The notes beneath the pieces were generated by a model. That model did no database searches and was not told the origin of the DNA. It worked only from the letters and a program-made list of their open reading frames with translations. From Sphingobacteriales bacterium (GTDB lineage: Bacteria > Bacteroidota > Bacteroidia > Chitinophagales > Chitinophagaceae), in contig JACRLZ010000001.1 of NCBI GenBank assembly GCA_016235125.1, forward strand, positions 422,645 to 486,644: DNA of 64,000 nucleotides. Reading direction: 5' to 3'. Shown in pieces: positions 1 to 10,100 of this stretch (positions are counted from its first letter, which is position 1; the number at the start of each line of letters is the position of its first letter). The translations under genes and the position numbers were made by a program.

Positions 1-966
1 CTCATTCATAAACATTACTGCCCGAATGGTTCTTTTAGGTTTAATACCTAAATTTTTTATTGTTCGGATGATTTGAATGCTTTGCACACAGCCTGCCCCG
101 TCATCGTGGGCTCCCTCTCCAAGGTCCCAGCTGTCCAGGTGGCCACCGGCGGTGATTATTTCTTCCGGTTTCTCTGTTCCCCTGATTTCTCCAATCACAT
201 TATAACTGAGAACATCCGGCAATTTTTCGCAGCTCATTTTCATGAACAGTTCAACCTTCTTTTCCTTTTTAAATAACTCATGCAGCCATTCAGCATCCAG
301 TGTGCTGCAGGCCATGGCCGGAATTTTATTAACAGTGCTATCATAACGGGTGGCGCCTGTATGCGGATTATTATCGAGAGCATGAGTCACAGAACGTATC
401 ATCACAGCCACTGCGCCCAGTTTTGCAGCTTCAACAGGACCGCTACCCCTGTATCGTACCGCATCTCCATAGCCATTAAAAATCAGTTCTGGTTTCATCG
501 GATAATTGAAAAAAACTATTTTACCCTTTACCTTTTCCGCTCCCAATTTTTTTAACTCTTCAAAATTTGCTACTTCAATCAGTTCCGCTTTCAGTCCTGA
601 TGCCGGAGTACCCACACTCATGCCCAGTGCACAAACATTCAGCGCCTTTTTATTTTTCCCCCATTGAACAATACCCTGCTCTTTGGCGCCTCTTATCCAA
701 TGAGGTACCATGCAAGGTTGAAGATAAACTGTATCGGCTCCTGCTTCTTTCAACATAGTTGCCGTTGCTTCCACCGCTTTTTGCGCATTGGCGGAGCCAC
801 TCAGCCTTGCACCGATCTTTTTACACAAATATCTAAGGTCGTCATATGCTTTACCGTTTATCAGTATATCGTCTGCAATTCGCCTTACCATCAACGAATC
901 TTCATTTTGGGAAAATGCAAACAATGAGCAGATCATGCAATACGAAAGAAGGAGAATTTTTTTCAT
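1..966 (-). CDS. M28 family zinc peptidase, C-terminus cut by window edge
   Basis: Reading the minus strand from the ATG at 966 gives 322 residues that stay open to the window edge. An N-terminal signal peptide (MKKILLLSYCMICSLFAFSQ) is followed by a PA-type insert at about residues 95-230 and then the M28 metal site HLDSWDLGEGAHDDGAG starting at His276. The last visible codon (1-3) is a Glu in the MNE motif where M28 enzymes carry the catalytic base. Family members of the carboxypeptidase Q type remove amino acids from peptides outside the cytoplasm, so a secreted or periplasmic exopeptidase is likely. Substrate cannot be read from the sequence. It is divergent from bshA. Confidence 0.85.
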   Translation of the reverse strand, partial: MKKILLLSYCMICSLFAFSQNEDSLMVRRIADDILINGKAYDDLRYLCKKIGARLSGSANAQKAVEATATMLKEAGADTVYLQPCMVPHWIRGAKEQGIVQWGKNKKALNVCALGMSVGTPASGLKAELIEVANFEELKKLGAEKVKGKIVFFNYPMKPELIFNGYGDAVRYRGSGPVEAAKLGAVAVMIRSVTHALDNNPHTGATRYDSTVNKIPAMACSTLDAEWLHELFKKEKKVELFMKMSCEKLPDVLSYNVIGEIRGTEKPEEIITAGGHLDSWDLGEGAHDDGAGCVQSIQIIRTIKNLGIKPKRTIRAVMFMNE

Positions 967-1059
967 TTTAATCCGGGCCATTTAATTTGAAAATTGAAAA
1001 TAAGGAATTAACATGAACGGTAAATACGGTTGGGGCAAAGTTGATTACCTTCGGGGACT

Positions 1060-2199
1060 ATGACTATTAACAGGACCATGAGGATCGGTATTGTTTGTTA
1101 TCCTACATTCGGAGGATCGGGTGTACTGGCTACTGAATTAGGCAAGGCGCTTGCACAGAAAGGACACCTGGTGCATTTTATCACTTACCGGCAGCCGGTA
1201 AGGTTAGATGGCTTTATTCCGAATATTTTTTATCATGAAGTGCAGGTGCCCACCTACCCGCTTTTTGATTATCCGCCTTATGAAACTGCTTTGGCAAGCA
1301 CTATGGTGGATGTAATAAAAAATAATAATCTGGATCTTCTTCATGTGCATTATGCCATACCGCATGCATCCGCTGCTTATATGGCAAAACAGATTTTAAA
1401 AAAAGAAGGAAAGGACATTCCGGTCATCACCACATTGCATGGAACAGATATAACCCTTGTAGGAAGAGATAAGACCTATGCCCCTGTGGTTACATTTTCC
1501 ATCAACGAAAGCGATGCTATCACCGCAGTGTCCAATAGCCTGAGAGAAGATACCTATAAACATTTCAATATCACTAAAGATATTGAAGTGATAAAAAACT
1601 TTGTTGACGTCAGCCGTTTTAAACGCAAGCCGATTGATGCATTTAAAAAAATGATTGCCCCTGATGGAGAAAGAGTGATCATGCATGCTTCTAATTTCAG
1701 AAAACTGAAAAGGATACCGGATGTAATCAGAATTTTTAAAGAAGTAAACGACAAACTACCCAGTCGCCTGATGCTGGTGGGTGATGGCCCCGAAAGGCCT
1801 GCCGCAGAAGATCTCTGCCGGGAATTAAACCTGTGCGATGAAATCCGTTTTGTAGGCAAGCAGGAGCAGATGGAGGACATTCTTGCTATTGCTGATCTGT
1901 TTCTACTTCCATCAGAAACGGAAAGTTTTGGTTTGGCTGCACTGGAAGCAATGGCCGCTGGTGTACCCGTTGTTACAACCAACGCCGGAGGATTGTCAGA
2001 AATAAATATACCCGGTGAAACAGGTTATATGGGTGATGTGGGTGATGTAAAAGCAATGGGACAACAGGCAATAAAAATTCTGAGAGATGATGAAATATTG
2101 AAACAATTTAAACTAAGAGCTGCCGAGCAGGCAAAGAAGTATGACATTCACAACATCGTTCCGCAATATGAACTGCTTTATGAAAGGTTTTTGAAATAA
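1060..2199 (+). CDS. bshA: N-acetyl-alpha-D-glucosaminyl L-malate synthase BshA (bacillithiol synthesis)
   Basis: A GT4 family glycosyltransferase of 379 residues. The N-terminus carries the BshA-type block CYPTFGGSGVLATELG, and further on LHGTDITLVG, the nucleotide-sugar site GDGPERPA and the retaining E-x7-E motif in SETESFGLAALEAMAAG. The length matches BshA (about 377). BshA joins GlcNAc from UDP-GlcNAc to L-malate, the first step of bacillithiol synthesis in the cytoplasm, and bacillithiol is the usual low-molecular-weight thiol in Bacteroidota. The start may be 1060 or 1078; the second gives the more family-like beginning MRIGIVCYP. A near-consensus -7 box TACCTTCG lies at 1046-1053. 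No bshB or bshC is in the window. Confidence 0.93.
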   Translation: MTINRTMRIGIVCYPTFGGSGVLATELGKALAQKGHLVHFITYRQPVRLDGFIPNIFYHEVQVPTYPLFDYPPYETALASTMVDVIKNNNLDLLHVHYAIPHASAAYMAKQILKKEGKDIPVITTLHGTDITLVGRDKTYAPVVTFSINESDAITAVSNSLREDTYKHFNITKDIEVIKNFVDVSRFKRKPIDAFKKMIAPDGERVIMHASNFRKLKRIPDVIRIFKEVNDKLPSRLMLVGDGPERPAAEDLCRELNLCDEIRFVGKQEQMEDILAIADLFLLPSETESFGLAALEAMAAGVPVVTTNAGGLSEINIPGETGYMGDVGDVKAMGQQAIKILRDDEILKQFKLRAAEQAKKYDIHNIVPQYELLYERFLK

Positions 2200-2201
2200 A
2201 A

Positions 2202-2223
2202 AACGGCTCGTAGACGAACCGTT
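2202..2223 (-). terminator. rho-independent terminator between convergent genes
   Basis: Inverted repeat AACGGCTCGT / ACGAACCGTT with one mismatch. On the minus strand it is followed by a T-rich stretch (TTTTTTATTTC), so it best serves the EnvC-like gene that ends at 2242; the plus side after bshA is poor in T. Confidence 0.75.
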
Positions 2224-2241
2224 CTCTGAAATTCATTATAA

Positions 2242-3552
2242 TTATCTTCGCAACCAGGGCTCGGGGTTTACATTCTTTGTTTCAATCATCAGAATGAAAT
2301 CAATCTGGCCACTGCTTCCTTCATCATCCTTTCCTGCTCTTCCAAGAGCCTGCCCTGTTTTTACATTTGCCCCTTTGCTAATGCTTACCCCGGTAAGGTT
2401 ACTGTAGGTGGTGAAATATCTTCCATGCCTCACCGTCACAGCCATTCCATCACCCATATTGAATATGGCAACCACTTCTCCGTCAAAAACTGATTTAACG
2501 GTATTACCTGCCTGCGTACCGATTGTGATCCCGGGATTATCTCCTACCAGTTTTGTTCCTTCAATTTCATATTTCCCAAACCGGATTTTTAAATAGCCAT
2601 TATCAACCGGCCAGGGAAGCCTGCCTCTGTTGGTTTCAAAACCAGCATTCAATTTTATATCCGCATCGGAATTAAAAATTACAGTAGGCTTTTCGGTTGT
2701 AGCTTTTATCCGACTGGTTGGATTTACTACCGTTGTTGGATTAGTATTGGTTGATGGGTTTGTTCCTGCATTTTTCTTTGCTTCATCGGCGGCTCTTTTT
2801 GCTGCTTCCTTTTTGGCCGCTTCTATTTCTCTTCTTACTATAACATTTATTGAGTTCTGCAGATCCCTGTCTCGTTTTTTCTTCGCAGCTATTTGTTTTT
2901 GCAGATCTTTTTCCTGAGTTTTTAGCTTACTTACCACCGCATCTTTTTCTTTTTTCTGCTTTGCCAGTTCATCCACCTGTTTTGTCTGATTCTCCAGCGC
3001 AACATTTTTCTGTTCTTTTCTTCCAACCTGTTGCTGTTTTCGCTGAGAAATCATTTGTTGTGTCTCAATAATGTTAGCTACCTGTTTTTGCCTGTATTCC
3101 CGGTAACTTTTCAGGTAAGCTACCCGGCGGATGGCATCATTAAAGCTATTGGCCGAAAAAATAAAATTCAGATAATCGTAGCTGCTCCGGTTGGTATAAG
3201 CATATACCACAGTTTTCGCATATTGAGCTTTAAGGGTATCCATCTGTTTCTGCAGGCGGTATATTTCCAGGTTGCTCAGGTATATATCGTCATCAATGGA
3301 TCTTATTTCTTTGTTGATGCTGCTGATATATTTTTCCTGCAAATTGATTTTCCGGTTTAACACACTTAATTGACCCAGGGTTTGTTTAGTTTGCCCTTTT
3401 ACCTTATCATATAAACCCTGAATTTCACTCAGCTCTTTCTGAAGCTCTTTCCTTTCTTTTTCAAGCTGTGCTTTGTCCTCAACCGGCTGAGCAAAACAGT
3501 AAGCAGAAATTACTGTAGTCAATAAAAAACCAAAGAATACCTTTTTTTTCAT
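2242..3552 (-). CDS. EnvC-like murein hydrolase activator (coiled coil plus degenerate LytM/M23 domain)
   Basis: The start at 3552 (MKKKVFFGFLLTTVISAYCFAQ) gives a clean signal peptide and 436 residues; an upstream in-frame Met at 3615 would bury it. Residues about 25-240 are charged, Glu/Lys/Gln-rich coiled coil, then a low-complexity Asn/Thr/Pro linker, then a LytM domain from about 315. The zinc ligands of active M23 peptidases are missing: the first motif reads NPGITIGTQAG rather than HxGxD, and the last reads RHGRYFTTYSNL where HxH is expected. That is the pattern of EnvC-type proteins, which activate amidases rather than cut murein. It ends a leftward series with a DUF4292 lipoprotein, dut and ispF. 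Confidence 0.85.
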   Translation of the reverse strand: MKKKVFFGFLLTTVISAYCFAQPVEDKAQLEKERKELQKELSEIQGLYDKVKGQTKQTLGQLSVLNRKINLQEKYISSINKEIRSIDDDIYLSNLEIYRLQKQMDTLKAQYAKTVVYAYTNRSSYDYLNFIFSANSFNDAIRRVAYLKSYREYRQKQVANIIETQQMISQRKQQQVGRKEQKNVALENQTKQVDELAKQKKEKDAVVSKLKTQEKDLQKQIAAKKKRDRDLQNSINVIVRREIEAAKKEAAKRAADEAKKNAGTNPSTNTNPTTVVNPTSRIKATTEKPTVIFNSDADIKLNAGFETNRGRLPWPVDNGYLKIRFGKYEIEGTKLVGDNPGITIGTQAGNTVKSVFDGEVVAIFNMGDGMAVTVRHGRYFTTYSNLTGVSISKGANVKTGQALGRAGKDDEGSSGQIDFILMIETKNVNPEPWLRR

Positions 3553-3631
3553 GATGTCGTGGATAGAGGTTAAAAAAGAGGGTGCGGAAAGCAATTGAAT
3601 AACGGCAATATGCAAATTAAATTTTATCCCC

Positions 3632-4453
3632 TTAATTACGGGTATAATTTTTAGGAATATTAAACGGGAAACTTAACGTTTCATTAAAATCATATTGCCT
3701 GAATTCAAGTTTAAGATCCAACTTCTTTTTTTCTGATACACTTATTGTCCTTTCTGTGGGGAAATTACAACCCTTTTTATTCTCATAGTTAACATAGGTA
3801 AGATAACAGGTCCGGTTACGAAAGCCATCCAGGTCATCAAGTTTACAGCTGTACATCAGTTTGTCGGACTCGCCGATCGTAAAAAGGTTTTTAAAAAAAT
3901 CTCCGTTACTAAGCAGGGAGATAGTATTAGGTGTACGACTATAAGAAACAATGTTGGAATCCAGAAAAACAGGATTGCCTAACAGCAGATCCTGCAATGA
4001 AGAAAGATCAAGCGGTAGTGCAGTTACTTCCTGCAGATAGGAAACACTTCTTGGAATATATATCTTGTTCTGCTTGTCAAGAAGTTTTACAGAATCGGCA
4101 GTTATCAATGCCCTCAGTCCTTCAATACCTAAAATACCTGTAACGGATACCCAGATCACACTATCCTTGTACATCCGGATATGAGCATTGACATTATTCT
4201 TTTTACCTGAAGCATCTTCATAATCAATGTCAACTTTAGCAGAAAATGTTTTAAAATTTATCCGGTTATTAAGAATCAAACGATAATTATCTTTAATAAA
4301 GCTGATTGAGTCATCATGCGGATTTATTACCGGTACAGGATTTACTATAACAGTATCTTTTTTATTTATTGCTTCCTGAATTTTCTTGGTGGAACGGCAG
4401 GAGCACAGCATCACCACTGCAGAAATAAAAATTATAAATCCGAAACCCTTCAT
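3632..4453 (-). CDS. DUF4292 family lipoprotein
   Basis: 273 residues starting MKGFGFIIFISAVVMLCSC, a signal peptide with lipobox LCSC, so an envelope lipoprotein. The body reads like the DUF4292 family of Bacteroidota, with stretches such as INFKTFSAKVDIDYED and MYKDSVIWVSVTGILGIEGLRA near the N-terminal third. The family is thought to have a LolB/LppX-like fold and is often next to a TPR protein and an M23/EnvC-like protein; the EnvC-like neighbour is present here, 79 bases downstream. Exact role unknown. It lies 11 bases after dut and is probably cotranscribed with it. Confidence 0.75.
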   Translation of the reverse strand: MKGFGFIIFISAVVMLCSCRSTKKIQEAINKKDTVIVNPVPVINPHDDSISFIKDNYRLILNNRINFKTFSAKVDIDYEDASGKKNNVNAHIRMYKDSVIWVSVTGILGIEGLRALITADSVKLLDKQNKIYIPRSVSYLQEVTALPLDLSSLQDLLLGNPVFLDSNIVSYSRTPNTISLLSNGDFFKNLFTIGESDKLMYSCKLDDLDGFRNRTCYLTYVNYENKKGCNFPTERTISVSEKKKLDLKLEFRQYDFNETLSFPFNIPKNYTRN

Positions 4454-4464
4454 TTTTTCAAACT

Positions 4465-4908
4465 TTATGTTGTTCCTGTGTGTCCGAAACCTCCTGCATT
4501 CCGAACTGAAATACTGAGTTCATCAGCCTCTACCCATTGTGCTCTTTCCACTTTCTGAATTATCATTTGCGCTATCCTGTCGCCGGATAAAATGACCTGA
4601 TCTTCATTGGAAAGGTTGATTAAAATGATCTTAATTTCTCCCCGGTAATCACTGTCGATTGTACCGGGACTATTTAAGCAGGTAATGCCCTGTTTTACTG
4701 CCAAACCACTCCTTGGCCTGATCTGGGCTTCATACCCATCAGGAAGTTCAATAAACAATCCCGTAGGTATCAGTTCCCTTTGCAAAGGCTTTAAAGTAAC
4801 TGAATTCACAAGATCTGCCCGCAGGTCCATGCCCACCGAACCTCCTGTGGCATATTCAGGTAAAGGATTAGAGGAATGATTAATAATTTTTATGTTGACC
4901 GGTGACAT
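4465..4908 (-). CDS. dut: dUTP diphosphatase
   Basis: 147 residues from [13 protein letters not shown]. All five trimeric dUTPase motifs are visible: [14 protein letters not shown], the GTIDSDYRG loop with the catalytic Asp, RIAQMIIQ and the C-terminal [10 protein letters not shown] lid. The enzyme hydrolyses dUTP to dUMP and pyrophosphate in the cytoplasm, keeping uracil out of DNA and supplying dTMP synthesis. The longer reading frame from 4929 adds residues that overlap a promoter box and is unlikely. A perfect -7 box lies six bases upstream of this ATG. Confidence 0.95.
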   Translation of the reverse strand: MSPVNIKIINHSSNPLPEYATGGSVGMDLRADLVNSVTLKPLQRELIPTGLFIELPDGYEAQIRPRSGLAVKQGITCLNSPGTIDSDYRGEIKIILINLSNEDQVILSGDRIAQMIIQKVERAQWVEADELSISVRNAGGFGHTGTT

Positions 4909-4914
4909 TAAGAA

Positions 4915-4922
4915 CAAAGATA
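4915..4922 (-). promoter_or_regulatory. dut -7 box TATCTTTG, close to start codon
   Basis: Perfect match to the Bacteroidota -7 consensus TAnnTTTG on the minus strand, with only six bases (TTCTTA) before the dut ATG at 4908. Transcription would then begin at or next to the start codon. No clear TTG is seen at the -33 position. Confidence 0.55.
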
Positions 4923-4946
4923 ACCGCACAAAGTTGAAAACAGTAT

Positions 4947-5426
4947 TTAAACCTTCTTCAGCAAAACTGTGGCATAGGCCATTAATCCTTCTTCCCTGCC
5001 GGCAAAGCCCATCTTTTCAGTGGTTGTGGCTTTTACAGACACCTCCTTTTCATTAATACCTGCTACTTCTGCAATATTCTTTTGCATTTGGGCCACATAA
5101 GGTCTTATCCGGGGAGATTCGAGACAAACGGTGCTGTCAATGTTTACTATTGAATATCCATTGTGGCGAATCAGATCAATTGTCTTTTTTAATAAAATTT
5201 TACTGTCGATATTTTTATACTCCGGGTCGGTATTGGGAAAATGAAACCCGATATCACCCAATGAGAGTGCCCCGAGCATGGCATCACAAATCGCATGCAA
5301 AAGCACATCCGCATCGCTATGGCCAAGTGCTCCTTTGTGATGCGGGATGGTAACCCCTCCAATCCGAAATTCCCTGCCCTCGGCCAATTGGTGAAAGTCA
5401 ACTCCTGAGCCAATCCGGTAAGACAT
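4947..5426 (-). CDS. ispF: 2-C-methyl-D-erythritol 2,4-cyclodiphosphate synthase
   Basis: 159 residues, the usual length. Metal ligands are seen in GVDFHQL (Asp9, His11) and [17 protein letters not shown], the [11 protein letters not shown] segment binds the substrate, and [16 protein letters not shown] near the C-terminus is the family signature. It cyclises CDP-ME 2-phosphate to MEcPP, releasing CMP, in the non-mevalonate isoprenoid pathway. It lies 38 bases upstream of dut on the same strand and downstream of the porV terminator. Confidence 0.96.
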   Translation of the reverse strand: MSYRIGSGVDFHQLAEGREFRIGGVTIPHHKGALGHSDADVLLHAICDAMLGALSLGDIGFHFPNTDPEYKNIDSKILLKKTIDLIRHNGYSIVNIDSTVCLESPRIRPYVAQMQKNIAEVAGINEKEVSVKATTTEKMGFAGREEGLMAYATVLLKKV

Positions 5427-5500
5427 AATAAAGTTTTACAAGGCAAATATCAACAAAAGCTTCTTATCAGCATTTTTCGTTTTTGTCTTTTACTCAAAAA

Positions 5501-5526
5501 AAATGTCCCGCTTTTGCGGGACATTT
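5501..5526 (-). terminator. porV terminator
   Basis: Perfect 11-base inverted repeat AAATGTCCCGC / GCGGGACATTT with a TTTT loop. On the minus strand it follows the porV stop and runs into a T tract. Confidence 0.85.
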
Positions 5527-5546
5527 TATATTCAGTTATCTGAAAT

Positions 5547-6710
5547 TTATTTTTTGTCTTTTACTCTTGAACCATCGCCAAGATCAAACAACAAAGAGAA
5601 ACGAAGTGTGTTTGACAGCGGATTGCGGCTTACCCCATTTCCGGTAGGAAGCAGGTAAGCAAAATTGAAACCAAATGCATTATACTTAAGGCCAAGACCG
5701 GCAGTGAAATAACGACGGTTGCCTTTGTTCTTATTCTCATAGAAATAACCTGCACGAAGAGCAAACTGATTATTGTACCAGTATTCAGCGCCCAATGAAA
5801 CCTGGAATTCTTTTAATTCTTCGCTAAAACCATCAGGAGCATCGCCAAATGATTTGAACCAGCCGCTGATAACACTTGTTTTCCTGTAATCAATCAGACC
5901 TTGTGCATCACCTTCAGCCGGTGGAGTAGGTACCAGCAATTTATTAATATCAAGACCAAATGTTATTTGATTCCTGTCATTGTATTTTTTGGTATAGGTA
6001 GTACCCAAACCAAGGTTGGCAGGAATGAAATCTTTTGCATCGGCATTATTGGTATAGGCAATTTTTGCCCCAAGGTTTGTAAGAGTAACGCCCCATGTCC
6101 ATCCACTACCGGAAGCTTTTTTGCTGTCATTATACCAGCCCAGATCAGCAGCAACAGAACTACCGGTTTTGTAAGTAGTGCTTCCCTGGGTAAATCCATT
6201 TGCGAGATCAGAATTGATATATTTCAATGCAATACCGATACCGTTTTTAGCATTCAGTTTACGGGAATAGCCAACATCAATTCCAAATTCACGGGGACGA
6301 CCTTTTGAAATATCATTACCAAGGTTGTCTGTGAATGTGATGTTGCCGAGGCTGAAATAACGAAGTGACCCATAAACAGCCTGGTTGTCCTGGAATTTAT
6401 AAAAACCAGAAAGGCTGGCGAGGTATACATCGCTTACCAGATCATGCAGCCAGGGAGTGTAAGTAGCACCTACGCCTCCATTCATACTATTGAATGCAAC
6501 TTTACCCGCATTCCACAATCCGGCATATTGGTCAGGAGAAGTGGCAACGCCAATATCTCCCATACCGCCTGAACGGGCATCGGGTGAAATACGAAGGAAG
6601 GGAACAGCAGTTGTAACAACATTGATAGGTTGAACCTGGGCTTTTACAGCACTTGTCATACCACAAAAGAGCAGGATTCCGGCAGTTAGTTTTAAAGCAG
6701 TTGGTCTCAT
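5547..6710 (-). CDS. porV: type IX secretion outer-membrane protein PorV (LptO)
   Basis: 387 residues from MRPTALKLTAGILLFCGM, a signal peptide, with the PorV hallmark AVPFLRISPDARSGGMGDIG just after the cleavage site and a beta-barrel pattern up to the C-terminal LRFSLLFDLGDGSR. PorV is a FadL-like 14-strand barrel that shuttles type IX cargo from the translocon to the PorU-containing attachment complex. It is downstream of porU in the same orientation, as in Flavobacterium, but 400 bases apart and with its own promoter at 6758-6787. The longer frame from 6785 would start inside that promoter and is rejected. Confidence 0.93.
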   Translation of the reverse strand: MRPTALKLTAGILLFCGMTSAVKAQVQPINVVTTAVPFLRISPDARSGGMGDIGVATSPDQYAGLWNAGKVAFNSMNGGVGATYTPWLHDLVSDVYLASLSGFYKFQDNQAVYGSLRYFSLGNITFTDNLGNDISKGRPREFGIDVGYSRKLNAKNGIGIALKYINSDLANGFTQGSTTYKTGSSVAADLGWYNDSKKASGSGWTWGVTLTNLGAKIAYTNNADAKDFIPANLGLGTTYTKKYNDRNQITFGLDINKLLVPTPPAEGDAQGLIDYRKTSVISGWFKSFGDAPDGFSEELKEFQVSLGAEYWYNNQFALRAGYFYENKNKGNRRYFTAGLGLKYNAFGFNFAYLLPTGNGVSRNPLSNTLRFSLLFDLGDGSRVKDKK

Positions 6711-6757
6711 TAGTAAGTTTTTAATAATGGTGTAAATATAGAGCTTTTGATGAAATA

Positions 6758-6787
6758 CAAAACTAAAATAAGTGAATTTATCCAAAA
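6758..6787 (-). promoter_or_regulatory. porV promoter (-33 TTTTGG, -7 TAGTTTTG)
   Basis: On the minus strand TTTTGG is followed after about 17 bases by TAGTTTTG, a perfect TAnnTTTG box. This fits the Bacteroidota sigma-ABfr consensus. It predicts a leader of roughly 40 bases before the ATG at 6710. Confidence 0.7.
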
Positions 6788-7110
6788 CAAAAAAACAAGA
6801 ATTTTCAGGGATTTATTATAGCGGATTAAAAAAAATTCTGCACACAATTTTCTGCAAAAGCATCAGTTTCGAAACTAAAAACGCTTTTCCTGTTCTTTTA
6901 TTGTTATCGAAACTATTTTATACTATGGACAAATATATTGGTAATTCCGATTCAATAATTCTGACTTTTGCATGGCTAACTCAAAGATTGCATTGAATCA
7001 AAAATTTGATTGAATTTTTATATAAAACTGATTGAAAAACAATATTTTTTAAACATTATCAGTCACAGTAACTGTGACGATAATTCATAAAATACTTTTC
7101 GATAATGACC
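6788..7110. other. AT-rich spacer between porU and porV with a 17-base palindrome
   Basis: No convincing gene. The stretch is very AT-rich. The only strong structure is GTCACAGT-A-ACTGTGAC at 7062-7078, 32 bases past the porU stop on the minus strand. It could be a weak porU terminator (stem of 7, loop TTA, no good T tract) or an operator upstream of porV. Confidence 0.5.
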
Positions 7111-10100
7111 TTAAAAGATGACAAGCTTTTCTATAATCTCTTTCTTTTTCTTATCAGGAGCCATTACCCGTAATCTGTACAAATACACCCCCCTGCCGGG
7201 TTTATTTCCATAATCATCTTTTCCATCCCACTCCAATTCAGCTGATCGGTTACCTTCAGTAGTAATGGTATTGGAAATCGTTTTAATGACCCTGCCCGTT
7301 ATGGTCATTATTTCTACAGACACTTGCAACAGCTGGCCTGGCTTATTATGTTCAAACCAGAATTGAGTTTTTGTAGTAAAAGGGTTGGGATAATTGAGCA
7401 CATGGCTTAGTTCCAGTTCATCGTCATTGGCAACAACAAAGTCTAATATTGCCTCCCCGGAATTATTAAGCACATCCCATGCTTTTACTTTTAGACTATG
7501 TGGCCCGGGCGAAAGTTCCGGCAGCTGAAAATGCACAACACCCTGCTGATAGCTGTTCAGATTTCCCTGGTAAAAATCATTAAGGATAAAATATTTCCGG
7601 CTGTCATTATCCAGTGTCGCTACAATGTCATGACCGATCCCGGTGCCAACTGTATTAATGCCTGAGGAATCAGACAGCTTTACTATTAATACAGGATCTT
7701 GATCCGTGATGCCTCCATTTACAAATTGCTCATCATTTAAAAAGAGTTTTACCCGGGGGCCTTCATCATCCGAACCTGTATTGACAGCAACTCCACCAAT
7801 AATGAAATTGGTAAAAAAGCCATGGGCATCTGTCACCCCATCTTCCGCATAAAAACTCAGTTTTCCATTTCCATAACTATAGTTAATGTCTTGGGGCACT
7901 TTAAAACTGAATTGAAACTTTCCGTTTACTACCGATGATTTACCCTTAAACAGGATATTTGTCTGCGTTTGAAAAGAAGCTACCTGGCTGCCCGGGTCAT
8001 TGGCAAGAGTACTTATGGTTTGCGGCTTATCAAATACACTTGCATAGACATTGCCATTGAAGTTGGTAAGCGTATTTCCGGATAGATCGGTTACCTCGCC
8101 TTCAATCACAACTTTTTCAGTTGCACTGAGTGTATCGGCTACCGGAACCGGTACTCCGTTGATTTTTGTTGCCTTTACTTTCAGCGCAGGAAATCCAAGT
8201 GTTAATGCCGGATCACCAAGCAGTGTAAACTTCCTGTTATTGGCCACATCCGCCAGGTTCTGGTAAGTATAATTTTTGGCATCCTTCACCGCATCGCCCA
8301 ATGTTCGGTATCTGCCATTCAAATCCGGTTGAAGGGCAAACTGCAGGTAGTTATTATTCATGATACGGTTGCTAAAGGCAAATACCGGCCGGGTGGTTGT
8401 CATCAATGCAATGGCGCCGGTTTTATTTCTCAGTAGAATATTTTCACCAATAGAATAACTCATTGGATTATCATAAGGTGCAAAATCACAGGTGGCAGTA
8501 ATGAACAAGGGCAGTTTATCCGGATTATTCCAGTTATTGACTATTGACTGATCAAGAATGGTTTCCTCCGCCAGTCGGCCTGATCCGCCATGCCCGTTAT
8601 AATTCCAGATAAGTGTTCCGTTATAAATCCGGTTATTGCTTGCCTGGTTTGCCTGCGGATAACGGCTGCCACCCGGTCCGGTTTCCTGCTGAAATGCATC
8701 AAGATAAATTTTTTGCTGATTAAAAACCGGCCCGACTATAGCTGCTGTTCCGCTGATAATTTCTGCATCCTGCAAATGCAAATTGTTATCCTCGTCATCA
8801 GCAATAAAGCTGAGATTGTTTCTCCATGGCCCCAGGCTTTGGGGGGAAAGATAGGCGCTTATTTTATCAACAAAATTTTTTGCTTCGTCAATGCTCTTTG
8901 CTGGTATTCTTCCGATACCAATATCCAAAAGATTTGTTACCACCCCCGAATTGATATCTTCATTGTCATCGAGAAATCCAAAAAAATCGTCTGAAGTATA
9001 AGAAGCAAGCGGATCAAGAGCAAGATTGTTTTCATAAGCCGGAACAAGATTGATATTTCCATTTATTCTGTCCTTATAGTCATACGAAGCATCGCCAAAT
9101 AATAAAAGATATTTGGGTTTATTTGTGCCGCCTGAACCATATTTATCCCAATACATTTTTACAAAATCCCTGATAGCCGTTGGATCGGGGCTGCCGCTGG
9201 CAAATTCATTAAATACCTGATCGGTAGTTACTACCAATGTTCTCAGCCCATTCGTTTGCTGGTGAAGCTGTGCCAGCCTTTGCGCCTGCTGAAATAAGGA
9301 AGTATGTGTGATTATTAAAAAATCAACCGGCGTAGTGCTATGCAAATCCTGATTGTTGATCTTACCAATGGTTGACGGTATTAAAAAATTTGTTGAATTA
9401 AAGGCAATATATTCCCTCAACCTTGAACAAGAGTTGACAAACCTGAATTCATTACTTACAAAATTGCCCTGCATTTTTGATGGATTCAGAGGATCCGTAA
9501 TATCCCAAACCTGTGTTGCAGCACTTGCATTACTTATGACAAATTCACCAATGTTATTACCAACGCTTAACCAATCACGGAAAAGCAATTGATCTGTTCC
9601 GTTCAAAGAGAGATTTCTCCGGGCAAATACTTCAAACCAGTTGAGCCAGCCTTGAGAATTAAAGCTGCCCGGCACATAACTGAAACCAATATTTATTGGA
9701 CCGGAACTGATATTGGCGGATGCTATTGCAGTCGATTGTTGTGCAAACAAATCGTAAAGTCCGCCAGTAACGGGATTAACCAGCATTTGAGTCAGGGGCT
9801 GAGAGTTTATTCCAATATCGAACCGGCTGGAGACAGCAACCGATCTTGCCACACAATTAGTTTTTATCGTCGCCTGACTATTTGATGAAATATTCGAAAG
9901 CGGGATAGAATAATTCCTTGCCAGTGTCCTGCCGGGCAGGTTTGAAAATTCTTCTCCATACCACTCTTTGCCACTTGTCAAAAAATTTACTGTATCCAGT
10001 TCATGAAAATATCTTTCTGAAAAACCATTGACTGTGATATTGGGAAATGAAACCAGTTGATTTGTGGCTATTCTTTTACCATTTCCACCAATACTCAAAT

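Noticed and set aside
1554-1982. 142-residue minus-strand frame
   Set aside because: Lies wholly inside bshA on the opposite strand; Ser-rich translation with no motif or signal.
5901-6308. 135-residue plus-strand frame
   Set aside because: Antisense to porV.
6772-6996. 74-residue plus-strand frame
   Set aside because: Overlaps the porV promoter in AT-rich DNA; translation has no family-like features.
8590-8994. 134-residue plus-strand frame
   Set aside because: Antisense to the PorU catalytic domain.
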